Assembly: GCA_031282785.1 (NCBI GenBank)
Contig: JAITDB010000109.1
Location: 1-10,589 of the forward strand
DNA: 10,589 nt
Direction: 5' to 3'
From: Holosporaceae bacterium
GTDB taxonomy: Bacteria; Pseudomonadota; Alphaproteobacteria; UBA3830
Part shown: in pieces, positions 1-7,298 of the stretch
Position numbering within the stretch: the stretch's first letter is position 1
Layout: each line of letters starts with the position of its first letter
Made by a program: the position numbers and the translations under genes
Notes under the pieces: generated by a model
What the model was told of the DNA's origin: nothing
Database searches by the model: none
The model's input: the letters and a program-made list of their open reading frames with translations, nothing else

Positions 1-144
1 GTAAAATTTTCCTAAATTGGGATTCAGAAATATGGGTATTTTTTTATGTATCTATTTTTCATTGATATATCCTACCTTATTGGGCTAGAAAATCAATCTA
101 ATCTACTCTTGAACCAAAATCATTTCCATTAATTTGGTGGATAC

Positions 145-172
145 TTGTTATTTATCCTGCAACGACTATTAT
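145..172 (+). promoter_or_regulatory. possible sigma-70 promoter for the TIM-barrel/acetyltransferase unit
   Basis: TTGTTA (145-150) and TATTAT (167-172) are separated by 16 bases and lie about 48 bases before the first start codon. The -35 matches the consensus at four of six bases and the -10 at five of six. In AT-rich DNA such matches arise easily by chance, so this is only a candidate. The rest of 1-219 holds no recognisable gene or RNA. Confidence 0.3.
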
Positions 173-219
173 CTAAAAGGTAATGCGCAGATAATTATGA
201 AACAACTCGGAGAAATGAT

Positions 220-996
220 GTGAAAAAATTTGGAATATGCTTAGAAACTGTCAATTTTTTTAAAAAACCGGATTTTGTTGATCAAATTTTGAAAATTATA
301 AGAGATGAAATCTACGATTTTGTGCAGTTAATCGTGTTTTCGGATTCATACGACGACACCCATGCGATCATTCAGGAAAAAATGCAGGGTATTCGTTCTG
401 TTATTCATGCTCCGTTTTATGATATTGATACGGGAAATAGCGATTTGCTGGAAAGCAATCTTCGCAAATTAAAGGATGCGCAAAAATTCGCGGATTTACT
501 TTGCTCTGACATTATTATATTGCATCCGGGACGCGGCGACGGCGAAGAATATCTCAGCGAAACCATTCGACAAATTAAAATGATAAATGACCCGCGCATT
601 GTCGTCGAAAATTTGCCATATAATCCGCAGGGACATCTGCTGCACGGATCGTCTCCGGAAAATATCAAGCGAATCATCGACGAAACTGGTTGCAAATTTT
701 GTTTTGATTTCGCTCACGCCACCTGCGCGGCAAATTCTCTCGGAAGAAACGTATACGATGACTTTGCAAAATATAATGCACTGCAACCGATTCTTTACCA
801 TCTGTCCGACGGAGATTTTTCGGAAATCATCGATGAGCATCTTCATCTGGGATTGGGAAATTATGATATTGCAAAAATTCTGAAAAAATTTACATCGGAG
901 AATTCTGAGATTGTGCTGGAAACCAGACATGCAAATCCTACAATAACAGATCTATGGCTGAAAGATATGCAATATATCAAGGAGTTAGGGCTGTGA
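220..996 (+). CDS. endonuclease-IV-like TIM-barrel protein (AP endonuclease 2 / xylose isomerase-like superfamily)
   Basis: This 258-residue protein belongs to the TIM-barrel superfamily that holds endonuclease IV (Nfo, which cuts DNA at abasic sites) and sugar isomerases/epimerases. Every position that binds the three zinc ions in E. coli Nfo has a counterpart: H63, H102 (in LHPG), E130 (VVEN), D163 and H166 (FDFAHA), H194 (YHLSDGD), D205 and H207 (DEHLHLGLGN) and E234 (LETR). That favours a phosphodiesterase-like or metal-dependent isomerase activity over a dead fold. The protein is about 25 residues shorter than E. coli Nfo (285), so a DNA-repair role is not proven and a sugar isomerase remains possible. 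The start is GTG at 220, with GGAGAA at 209-214 as ribosome-binding site; the nearby ATGs are out of frame. There is no signal peptide, so it should be cytoplasmic. Its stop overlaps the start of the next gene, which suggests an operon. Confidence 0.85.
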   Translation: MKKFGICLETVNFFKKPDFVDQILKIIRDEIYDFVQLIVFSDSYDDTHAIIQEKMQGIRSVIHAPFYDIDTGNSDLLESNLRKLKDAQKFADLLCSDIIILHPGRGDGEEYLSETIRQIKMINDPRIVVENLPYNPQGHLLHGSSPENIKRIIDETGCKFCFDFAHATCAANSLGRNVYDDFAKYNALQPILYHLSDGDFSEIIDEHLHLGLGNYDIAKILKKFTSENSEIVLETRHANPTITDLWLKDMQYIKELGL

Positions 997-1363
997 TGAA
1001 CATTTTCAAAACCTATCGCAATTCGATTTTTATCAAAAATCATCTTACCTGCAAACACATCATTGCCGAAGATTATTCCTACTATTCCGGATATTATCAC
1101 GGACATTCGTTCAAAAATTGCGTGATGTATTCGGAAAATTTTGCCCCATGGCGAGCAGCGTGAAATTTATTATGGGCGGCAATCAGGGACATGATCATTC
1201 TCGCTTCACATCGTTTCCGTTGGAAATTTTGCGAGAAGATTTCGACGGCTACAAAAATTCATCGCCGATTGCCTACGAAAGAAGAGAGGAGACTGTCGTC
1301 GGCAACGATGTTGAGTTATTTTTCTATAGCCATAAAATGGAGCTTCCAAGCATATTTCAGTGA
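993..1363 (+). pseudogene. broken CatB/Vat-type (XAT, left-handed beta-helix) acetyltransferase
   Basis: The remains lie in two reading frames. The first starts at GTG 993 or ATG 996, in the same frame, overlaps the previous stop and follows AAGGAG at 979-984. It encodes the hallmark YYSGYYHGHSF (residues 29-39 from the ATG) and then hits a TGA at 1161-1163. Around 1127-1133 the homology moves to another frame, which reads GKFCPMASSVKFIMGGNQGH and later YERREETVVGNDV, both typical of xenobiotic/streptogramin O-acetyltransferases. In intact relatives about 15 residues separate the first block from the GKFC block, so a small deletion with loss of frame is likely. Homology ends near 1312. The hexapeptide repeats expected after VVGNDVW are absent, and the frame stops at 1363, 10 bases before the end of convergent lptD. 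Intact members acetylate antibiotics or sugars with acetyl-CoA; this copy should be inactive. Confidence 0.8.
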
Positions 1364-1373
1364 AGGAGGCACT

Positions 1374-3506
1374 TTATATTCCGATATTTTTCAGATGCAC
1401 GACCACACGAAGCGACGTTTCCGGACGCAGATCGCCTCCGCTATAATTTGTGCGTTCCAGGACTATTTCCAGCTCTGAGCATTCGTTTTTGTATTTTAAT
1501 CCGACATTATGCCTGATTAATTTATTTTCTTCGTGTCCTAAAACCAATTCTGAACTTAATTTCCATTTGTCGCTGGCTTTCCATTCGGCAGCAAGCATAA
1601 GGCCGCGATATTTTTTGGTTATGTCACTTTCGTCTTCGTCTTTATAATTACGCAGAAACGGATTGTAGAAGCATTGCTTTCCGTCGAACAAAAATAAATC
1701 TCCCTCGAAGCGCTCCTGAGAAAATTTTATGCCAGTTTCTATTTTTAAAAATTTTTTATCCTGGGTAGAGTAGCTACTATTAAAATAAAGTGACGTGATA
1801 TCTGTCAAAAAAATTTCGGCAGAGGAGACTATGTTAGAATTTTTATGTTTCAGTCCGGAGACGTCCATTTGCTCGCTGTTTTTGGTCAATTCCGTCGATC
1901 TTCCGACGATGACATAGCCCAACGCATCTCCGTTTTTGTATGCGGAGAATTTTGTGCCGTAGCAGATTCTACTTCCGGGATCGACATTATACGGAGAAAT
2001 GGATTTACTGCCGTCCAAAAAATTTATGTCGTTTATTTCGCAGAATGGATCTTCGAAAAGGTCGTGATATCTTTTGTTGCTAGCACATATGACGCCAATC
2101 ATAGGAGTGGCGATTATTTCTGCGAAGTCGGAAGCAATGACCAGCGGCCATTTCCAGATTATCGACACCTGCGGAATTATTCGCAAAGCAGAATCGTAAC
2201 TCGAGCATCGGCGTTCGGATATATTTATGCCTTTGAACGATGTTATGCCCTTGACGTCTATGATATGTCCATTGCTGAGCAAAAAACTTTTGGCCCAGGA
2301 TAGATTGGTGATAATTTTTTGCGCGACTCGAGCATTACAAAAATATAAATTCAGAAACATGGCGTCTATGTTAAAAGTTCCGCCGAATAATGTATCGGAA
2401 AAATTTCGTTCTATTATGGGAAGAACTTTTTGCATAGTGCTATCGATGGTCGGATCTTCTTGGAATATGGCTGTTTTTATCTGGGTATAATTTCTGCCAT
2501 CGAATCCTTCCAATTTTGCATTGCTTTCCAAAATGCGATTCGGCTGTTCCAGAAACGGGAATCGTTTCAGATAGTAATAATCCGAGGTGAGATTAATATC
2601 CCAGCTGCATCTCCATGTGTCATTTATTTCATATTTTAATTTTGAAAAAATGTGTCCTCGATAACCTGATGCATTTATTTTTTTGATGGTTTTTTCGTCA
2701 TTGGCATCGTAATTTTTCACGGATTTTGTGTCTGTTATGCTGGCGTCGATGCTGAGTTCTCCGTTTTTCAAACGATGTCCATAGTACATCCAGCCGACGC
2801 AGCCGATTTTCGACGTAATAATGGGCTTCAGCACCAGTTCCTGCGATTCCGAAATGGAACACAGATACTTGGGAAGAATGCAAAATCCGTTTTTGCTGGA
2901 GGTAGAAAATTGCGGCGCAAGAATTCCGCTTTTTTTCTTGACGCGTGGACTCGGATGCGATAAATACGGCATGTAGCAAATGACATTGCCCAATAGTTCG
3001 AATTTCGCGTCATTATATTCCACCAGTCCATCCGGATCAAACGTAACCTGCGAGGATTTTATCTGCCATGTTAATTCCTGAGATGATCCGCAGCATTCGT
3101 AGCAAGGAGTGTAGATCACATTATGCAGTAGCAATTTGCCGTCTTTTATGGAGCAATCGGAGGCGGCCAGGCGAGATTTATCTTGCATAATTATTTTTAT
3201 GTTTTCGGCACTGCCACTGGAAAAATTCCGATGCATTTGCAATGAATCCATAAAATAGATATTATTTTTTTTGTCTTTTAAAATTATGTGTCCGTTGGCA
3301 GTTATGATATCTTGGGTTTTATCAAACGAAATTTCGTCGGCAGATACTATTGCGCCGTAATAGGCCACCACCACATTACCTCTGCAACTGATTTTATTTT
3401 TTTCGTACAGTGTTTGATCGGAATTGATGAAGGTAATATCGTCGCCACAGACGTCAGAGACGCCATGGAAAAAAAGAAAAAAGGAAATCAGTATTTTTTT
3501 TCTCAT
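1374..3506 (-). CDS. lptD: LPS-assembly outer-membrane protein LptD
   Basis: LptD is the outer-membrane beta-barrel that inserts lipopolysaccharide into the outer leaflet. The 710-residue product has a signal peptide (MRKK plus a hydrophobic stretch, residues 1-21), an OstA/LptA-like beta-taco domain (about 24-130), the family signature region (YTPC 132-135, WQI 147-149, PYLSHPSP 180-187, SGILAP 193-198) and then a barrel rich in alternating aromatic strands, ending in GGDLRPETSLRV as alphaproteobacterial LptD proteins do. Cysteines at 135, 138, 139 and 676 could form the disulfides that LptD needs for maturation. I chose ATG 3506 over the upstream in-frame ATG at 3542 because it starts the signal peptide directly, has GGA seven bases upstream and overlaps the lptG stop as ATGA. 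It is the last gene of the lptFGD operon. No terminator hairpin is visible after its TAA stop. Confidence 0.95.
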   Translation of the reverse strand: MRKKILISFFLFFHGVSDVCGDDITFINSDQTLYEKNKISCRGNVVVAYYGAIVSADEISFDKTQDIITANGHIILKDKKNNIYFMDSLQMHRNFSSGSAENIKIIMQDKSRLAASDCSIKDGKLLLHNVIYTPCYECCGSSQELTWQIKSSQVTFDPDGLVEYNDAKFELLGNVICYMPYLSHPSPRVKKKSGILAPQFSTSSKNGFCILPKYLCSISESQELVLKPIITSKIGCVGWMYYGHRLKNGELSIDASITDTKSVKNYDANDEKTIKKINASGYRGHIFSKLKYEINDTWRCSWDINLTSDYYYLKRFPFLEQPNRILESNAKLEGFDGRNYTQIKTAIFQEDPTIDSTMQKVLPIIERNFSDTLFGGTFNIDAMFLNLYFCNARVAQKIITNLSWAKSFLLSNGHIIDVKGITSFKGINISERRCSSYDSALRIIPQVSIIWKWPLVIASDFAEIIATPMIGVICASNKRYHDLFEDPFCEINDINFLDGSKSISPYNVDPGSRICYGTKFSAYKNGDALGYVIVGRSTELTKNSEQMDVSGLKHKNSNIVSSAEIFLTDITSLYFNSSYSTQDKKFLKIETGIKFSQERFEGDLFLFDGKQCFYNPFLRNYKDEDESDITKKYRGLMLAAEWKASDKWKLSSELVLGHEENKLIRHNVGLKYKNECSELEIVLERTNYSGGDLRPETSLRVVVHLKNIGI

Positions 3507-4555
3507 GCTTCGTTCCACACTAACACAGACACCGCTAAACATAATAATATTAGTACGACCGTCCAGCAGGCTACCATCACAGGCAGCACTCCCGTATGAG
3601 CCATAGATTCAAAAATATTGTTGACGAATCTCAGCATAACCGCTACGCAAATCATTTTTATGGCTACGTTTGTTTTGGTTTTGTAGCGATTTATAGGAAA
3701 ACAGATCACAGCAGCAATCAGTGCAAAGAGAATAAAATTAGCACAATTCGCCAGATGCTTATGCAGCTCCAGTTCGTATGATTTTAGCGAAACTTTATCT
3801 TTTCGCTGAATGCGGTAGACCTTGTACAAGCTGTAAATATCGTGTTTCTTCGGCATGCTCGATAGTATGTGCAGAAGATTAAGTGAAATATTATTGTATA
3901 TGGTAAAATTATCGAAATTTTTTATGACGCCGTTTTTTACGACGGTTACATCTTTTAGCTCCCAGGATTTTTTTTGGATCTCTGCTTTTTTTGCGAAAAT
4001 TCTATGATCCTCCTGAAGATAATATATGTGTAGTCCGTCGATGTTATTGCCGATAATGCTGCCGATAAATATTATCTGATTATCTTTTGGATAATCTATC
4101 CAGATATCGCGATTTATTTCGTTGCTCACACCGGGATTGATAGCGTTGTCGTAGCATTTTTGGGACCATTGGCCCAATGGATGCAGCAGAAACAGCCATA
4201 CCAAAGAAATAAAAAACGCACAGCTCACAAATGGATATAGAATCTGTTGCGGTGATCGTCCGGAAGATTTCAATATTGTTATTTGATGCGAACGGCATAA
4301 ATTCCACATCGTGGAGGTCGCCGTTATGAAATATATATAGTGGAGAATTTCGCAGAAAGTATTTGGAGTCCTCAGAAAAGATAATTTTATGGCAAGAAGT
4401 GTTTCTTCCAAATTTGTAATCGGAAATTTTCTCGTTATTTCGGCGAAGTCGAATAATAAAATCAGAAAAAATATGAAAAACGACATGAACAGTAGCGATG
4501 TCAATTGCAAGCGAAATATGTATCTAAATAGTTTTTTATTCATATTTCTAATCAC
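3503..4555 (-). CDS. lptG: LPS export ABC transporter permease LptG
   Basis: LptG pairs with LptF as the membrane half of the LptB2FG transporter that pulls lipopolysaccharide out of the inner membrane. The 350-residue protein has three N-terminal membrane segments (about 18-38, 60-84, 105-127), a periplasmic jellyroll domain (about 130-265) and three C-terminal segments (about 270-288, 297-315, 323-347). I call it LptG because of the stretch IWIDYPKDNQIIFIG...HIYYLQEDHRIF...SWEL, which matches the LptG jellyroll, and because it is the second gene of an lptF-lptG-lptD order. The start is taken as GTG 4555, which overlaps the lptF stop as GTGA. ATG 4543 is an alternative, since AGAAGGA lies only one base before the GTG and about 13 before the ATG. 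The coupling-helix position that is Glu in E. coli is Gln91 here. LptB is not encoded in the window. Confidence 0.93.
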   Translation of the reverse strand: MIRNMNKKLFRYIFRLQLTSLLFMSFFIFFLILLFDFAEITRKFPITNLEETLLAIKLSFLRTPNTFCEILHYIYFITATSTMWNLCRSHQITILKSSGRSPQQILYPFVSCAFFISLVWLFLLHPLGQWSQKCYDNAINPGVSNEINRDIWIDYPKDNQIIFIGSIIGNNIDGLHIYYLQEDHRIFAKKAEIQKKSWELKDVTVVKNGVIKNFDNFTIYNNISLNLLHILSSMPKKHDIYSLYKVYRIQRKDKVSLKSYELELHKHLANCANFILFALIAAVICFPINRYKTKTNVAIKMICVAVMLRFVNNIFESMAHTGVLPVMVACWTVVLILLCLAVSVLVWNEA

Positions 4556-5610
4556 GTCCTTCTGACATAAAAAATAATGAGCAGCAGCAGAGCTATCATC
4601 AAAAATACGACAAAGGCATAGTTAAAGGCAATGAAAATCGGATTTTGCGCAGATGCGTTCGCCATCCAAAAAAAAGTTCCCTGCACGAAAACAATGGCCG
4701 ACACCAGCGCAGGCATTCTCACATAGGACGATTTTCTTTTATACGGAGCCAGCAGCACAAATAAAAATGACAACAAAGGAAAAATAATGGCCAAAAGAGG
4801 CGATGCTATTTTCTGATGAAACAATGCTCTCTGCAATTTATTTTGGGTGTCGTCATTGGTGTCATGCAGGAGTTCGTCCATAAATTTTTCGTTCGCCTGG
4901 GATGATTTTTTTTCGTTGGCCAGCAGATCTCTGAGATTATGCTGATAGGATTTGAATTTCACAATGGAATGTCGATCTCCCATTTGATCGATTTCGATTT
5001 GTTCTCCGTCTGTTAGTAGCAGAATATTATTTTTTATGGTGCCGGATTTCGCATAGTAACAGTGAGTTTTTTCGACGTTTCTGCGATCTATTATGTAAAT
5101 ATTTTCGAACAGAAAATTTCCCTTGTACTGTTGGGCATAAACATGGAATCCGTTTCCAGAAAAAATTGACCCGGCTTTTTCTGGCGGATCCACATTATTT
5201 TTTATGCTAAATTCCATTGCTCTGAAAGTTGTCCATGCCATTGGAGAGACGTACATATTGCCAAAATATATGCAAGTTGTTAGTATAAATGCCATTTGCA
5301 TAACGGGAACCAGGAGTCGCAGCGGAGTCATTCCGGCGGCCTTGAACGCAATCAGCTGATTGGACTCGTTAAAACGATAAAATACAAATGCCGTGGACAT
5401 CGCAAACGATATGGGAAGAATGATCAACAGCAGGTCCACTGAAAGATAGGAGGTGAACTCTATGAATTTCGCAAGACTAATGCTGCTTGCGCTCAATATT
5501 TCCATATATCTGGACGACTGAACGACCCAGGCGCAAAATGCCAACGAGATCGTCGCATAAAAAGTTGTTCTTAGTATCCGAAAAAATATAACATTAAATA
5601 AACTACGCAC
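4552..5610 (-). CDS. lptF: LPS export ABC transporter permease LptF
   Basis: LptF is the partner of LptG in the inner-membrane lipopolysaccharide extractor. The 352-residue protein shows membrane segments at about 12-32, 55-78, 96-120, 268-289, 297-316 and 325-348, with a periplasmic beta-jellyroll domain between the third and fourth. NESNQLIAFKAAGMTPLRLL (81-100) is the coupling helix that meets the LptB ATPase; the conserved Glu there is Gln85. LFHQKIASPLLAIIFPLL opens the C-terminal membrane half, as usual in LptF. The start is GTG 5610, preceded by AGGA at 5620-5617 with a six-base spacer. It is the first gene of the lptFGD operon and is transcribed away from surA. The LptF/LptG assignment rests on gene order and on the LptG-like features of the next gene. 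Confidence 0.92.
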   Translation of the reverse strand: MRSLFNVIFFRILRTTFYATISLAFCAWVVQSSRYMEILSASSISLAKFIEFTSYLSVDLLLIILPISFAMSTAFVFYRFNESNQLIAFKAAGMTPLRLLVPVMQMAFILTTCIYFGNMYVSPMAWTTFRAMEFSIKNNVDPPEKAGSIFSGNGFHVYAQQYKGNFLFENIYIIDRRNVEKTHCYYAKSGTIKNNILLLTDGEQIEIDQMGDRHSIVKFKSYQHNLRDLLANEKKSSQANEKFMDELLHDTNDDTQNKLQRALFHQKIASPLLAIIFPLLSFLFVLLAPYKRKSSYVRMPALVSAIVFVQGTFFWMANASAQNPIFIAFNYAFVVFLMIALLLLIIFYVRRT

Positions 5611-5654
5611 AGATATTCCTTTTTTTCGGTAGCATTCTGACTGAATTTTTTTTT

Positions 5655-5668
5655 TGCTCCCGGGAGCA
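5655..5668. repeat. 14-base perfect GC-rich palindrome
   Basis: TGCTCCCGGGAGCA is a perfect palindrome in otherwise AT-rich DNA, flanked on its plus-strand 5' side by ten T residues (5646-5655). It lies immediately upstream of TATAAT at 5672-5677, where the spacer of a plus-strand promoter would be. The T run precedes the palindrome on the plus strand and appears as A on the minus strand, so it is not a rho-independent terminator in either direction. An operator is the more likely role. Confidence 0.6.
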
Positions 5669-5744
5669 CGGTATAATTAAAATTTTTCCGAAGTTAATTT
5701 CAAAAAAATTAATCATACGACTTTTCTATTGCCATTACATCGCC

Positions 5745-5773
5745 ATCATATGATCTAAATGATCTTTCTCCAA
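5745..5773 (-). promoter_or_regulatory. possible lptF promoter
   Basis: On the minus strand TTGGAG (5773-5768) and TATGAT (5750-5745) are 17 bases apart, giving a leader of about 130 bases that would include the GC-rich palindrome. The -10 matches at five of six positions but the -35 at only three. Confidence 0.28.
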
Positions 5774-5845
5774 GTTGATTTTGCTTTTGATTTATGCTTT
5801 TTTTCGTAGTAGTCTTAGAAGCGGTACATTTAATAGATTATTAAG

Positions 5846-5860
5846 AACTGTCGCACAGTT
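5846..5860. repeat. inverted repeat AACTGT-CGC-ACAGTT upstream of surA
   Basis: A perfect 6-base inverted repeat with a three-base centre ends at the possible surA -35 box (5859-5864). A third copy of the half-site, ACTGT, lies at 5873-5877. The layout would suit an operator for a dimeric regulator, but no regulator gene is present to link to it. Confidence 0.4.
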
Positions 5861-5887
5861 GTATTTCATAATACTGTACCATATATT
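5859..5887 (+). promoter_or_regulatory. possible surA-rsmA promoter
   Basis: TTGTAT (5859-5864) and TATATT (5882-5887) are 17 bases apart and would start transcription about 25 bases before the surA GTG. A competing candidate is the perfect TATAAT at 5672-5677, but it has only a T-run as -35 and would give a leader of about 235 bases. Confidence 0.33.
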
Positions 5888-5907
5888 CTGTTTGCATAGT
5901 AGAAATT

Positions 5908-5912
5908 GGGAG
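5908..5912 (+). promoter_or_regulatory. ribosome-binding site that sets the surA start
   Basis: GGGAG lies six bases before GTG 5919. It is the only good ribosome-binding site near the N terminus and places the start directly at the signal peptide. Confidence 0.7.
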
Positions 5913-5918
5913 ATTTTA

Positions 5919-7238
5919 GTGAAATTCGCTTGTTTTTGTCTTTCGGCTTTATTATCTATTTTTTCCGGAATATCTGATGTTCATTGCGTTGATTCCGGAG
6001 ATCATCGTTTAATGGAATACAAGGGTATTGTCGCTATGGTAAACGACGAGATAATAACGTTTTATGATCTTGAAAACAGAGTTCAATTGGTATTGTTGTC
6101 CGTTGGTGGCAATGTCAGCAATGACGTAAAATTGCAAATCCAATTGGAAGTCCTCAATGAAATGATAAATGAAAAGCTCAAGAGCCAGTGTATCAAAAAA
6201 CTTACGCCAAAAGGAGGATGGTTGCCAAAGCGTGAGGTATCGGAAGCGGTAAACAATGCCATCGAAGAAATGGCAAAGCAGATCGACAAAACGCCGGAGC
6301 AGTTTCTGGAATTTTTAAAACTCAAAGGAATTAATCCCAATATTATTACTTCACAAATCGAAACTGGTTTGTATTGGATAGAATATATAAAAGCGAGATT
6401 CGTGAAAAATATTAATATGTCCGAGTCTGAGCTCAATAAAATCTACGCTGCTGTAAAAGAGAAATTGACGAAGGAGTCTTATTATGTATACCGGATGTTT
6501 TTTCCAATGGCAAAGCAATCGGACGAGGCTATCGTCGCAGCTCATGCGAACAATGTCCTGCGCATGCTGCACAACGGCGCAGATTTCGGACAAGTGGCCA
6601 AGCAGTTTTCCAAAAGTGCAGAAGCTAAAAACGGCGGAGAATTAGGCTGGGTTTTTCAAGGACAATTGTCTAAAGAGGAGGAAGAAACCCTAAAAAATAT
6701 ATCCATTGGATCTTGCGTCACTGTAAAAAGCAGCAGAGGATACTATATTTTGTATCTGCGGGATAAAAGAGACTCCGGTGTGCGAAGCATGACAGATCTT
6801 AAAATTGTTCAGATAATTATGCCGTTTCGTGAAGCAAAACCATCTCGAGATATAGTTGATCCATTGCTGGATTTCATTAATGATCTTCGAAAAAATTCCT
6901 CCAATGCAGGAACGCTCATAGCCAAGGCGAAGGAATCGGGAATTTTGATAGTTTCAGACACAATGCCAGCAATACTTGAATCAATGCAACCTAAATTCAG
7001 AAATTTAGTAGCGAATGTGCCCGTAAACGGATTCAGTAGCCCAATAGTAATCGAGGGCGGCATATTGGTCATGTGCATCACGGATAAAAAAGTTACTGCT
7101 CTGAAGGAGCCGTCCCGCGAGGATATTAAAATTCAGAAAACCAACGAAAAATTGAGTTTATTTGCAGAACGAGAATTGCAGGATCTCCGAAAAAAATCCG
7201 TTATTGTGATCGATAAAAAATATAGTTATCCTCAATAG
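5919..7238 (+). CDS. surA: periplasmic chaperone / peptidyl-prolyl isomerase SurA
   Basis: SurA escorts unfolded outer-membrane proteins, LptD among them, across the periplasm. From GTG 5919 the product has 439 residues, close to E. coli SurA (428). It begins with a signal peptide (basic K2, hydrophobic 3-17, cleavage probably around 18-23). A SurA N-terminal domain follows (about 32-165, opening with GIVAMVNDEIITFYDLENRV), then a parvulin domain (about 188-283) with the characteristic ADFGQVAKQFSKS...NGGELGWV. A second, degenerate parvulin-like region (about 294-400) lacks the GG-LG signature. An in-frame ATG at 5775 exists, but it would bury the signal peptide behind 48 residues. rsmA follows closely, so the two are probably co-transcribed. 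In many relatives pdxA sits between them; here it is absent. Confidence 0.92.
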   Translation: MKFACFCLSALLSIFSGISDVHCVDSGDHRLMEYKGIVAMVNDEIITFYDLENRVQLVLLSVGGNVSNDVKLQIQLEVLNEMINEKLKSQCIKKLTPKGGWLPKREVSEAVNNAIEEMAKQIDKTPEQFLEFLKLKGINPNIITSQIETGLYWIEYIKARFVKNINMSESELNKIYAAVKEKLTKESYYVYRMFFPMAKQSDEAIVAAHANNVLRMLHNGADFGQVAKQFSKSAEAKNGGELGWVFQGQLSKEEEETLKNISIGSCVTVKSSRGYYILYLRDKRDSGVRSMTDLKIVQIIMPFREAKPSRDIVDPLLDFINDLRKNSSNAGTLIAKAKESGILIVSDTMPAILESMQPKFRNLVANVPVNGFSSPIVIEGGILVMCITDKKVTALKEPSREDIKIQKTNEKLSLFAERELQDLRKKSVIVIDKKYSYPQ

Positions 7239-7245
7239 TAATGCT

Positions 7246-7298
7246 ATGCGCAAAATCACGGAGACTATGCGCGAAATCACGGAGACTATGCGCGAAAT
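7246..7298 (+). repeat. 21-base tandem repeat, about 2.5 copies, at the rsmA start
   Basis: Copy 1 (7246-7266) and copy 2 (7267-7287) differ at one base. A partial third copy (7288-7298) shares 11 bases. The unit runs from ATGCGC to CACGGAGACT, so each junction reads GGAG-ACT-ATG: a ribosome-binding core followed three bases later by a start codon. The unit is seven codons long, so all three ATGs (7246, 7267, 7288) are in the rsmA frame and read MRKITET, MREITET, MREIS. Confidence 0.9.

Larger units (their letters stand above)
5611..5918. promoter_or_regulatory. divergent lptF / surA control region
   Basis: This 308-base spacer separates two operons transcribed away from each other, so it must hold promoters for both. 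An open frame extends surA upstream to 5775, but it would put about 48 extra residues before a clear signal peptide, so I treat it as noncoding. Visible elements are a GC-rich palindrome (5655-5668) next to a perfect TATAAT (5672-5677), an ATCATATGAT palindrome (5745-5754), TTAA-N7-TTAA (5830-5844) and a small inverted repeat (5846-5860). I see no tRNA or terminator. Confidence 0.7.

Noticed and set aside
32..88. Short hydrophobic frame (MGIFLCIYFSLIYPTLLG) near the window start
   Set aside because: Only 18 codons from an AT-rich stretch, without a ribosome-binding site; such hydrophobic frames are expected by chance.
1191..1478. Plus-strand frame crossing the end of the acetyltransferase remnant into lptD as the missing 3' end
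   Set aside because: Its translation shows no hexapeptide repeats or other family motifs, so it does not continue the acetyltransferase.
1845..2303. 152-codon plus-strand frame inside lptD
   Set aside because: It is antisense to lptD, has no ribosome-binding site or recognisable motifs, and several similar frames occur along the same gene.
5655..5668. GC-rich palindrome as a rho-independent terminator
   Set aside because: The T-run precedes it on the plus strand and reads as A on the minus strand, so neither direction has the required T tract after the stem.
7246..7298. CRISPR-like array
   Set aside because: The units are directly adjacent with no spacers and lie in a coding frame, so it is a simple tandem repeat.
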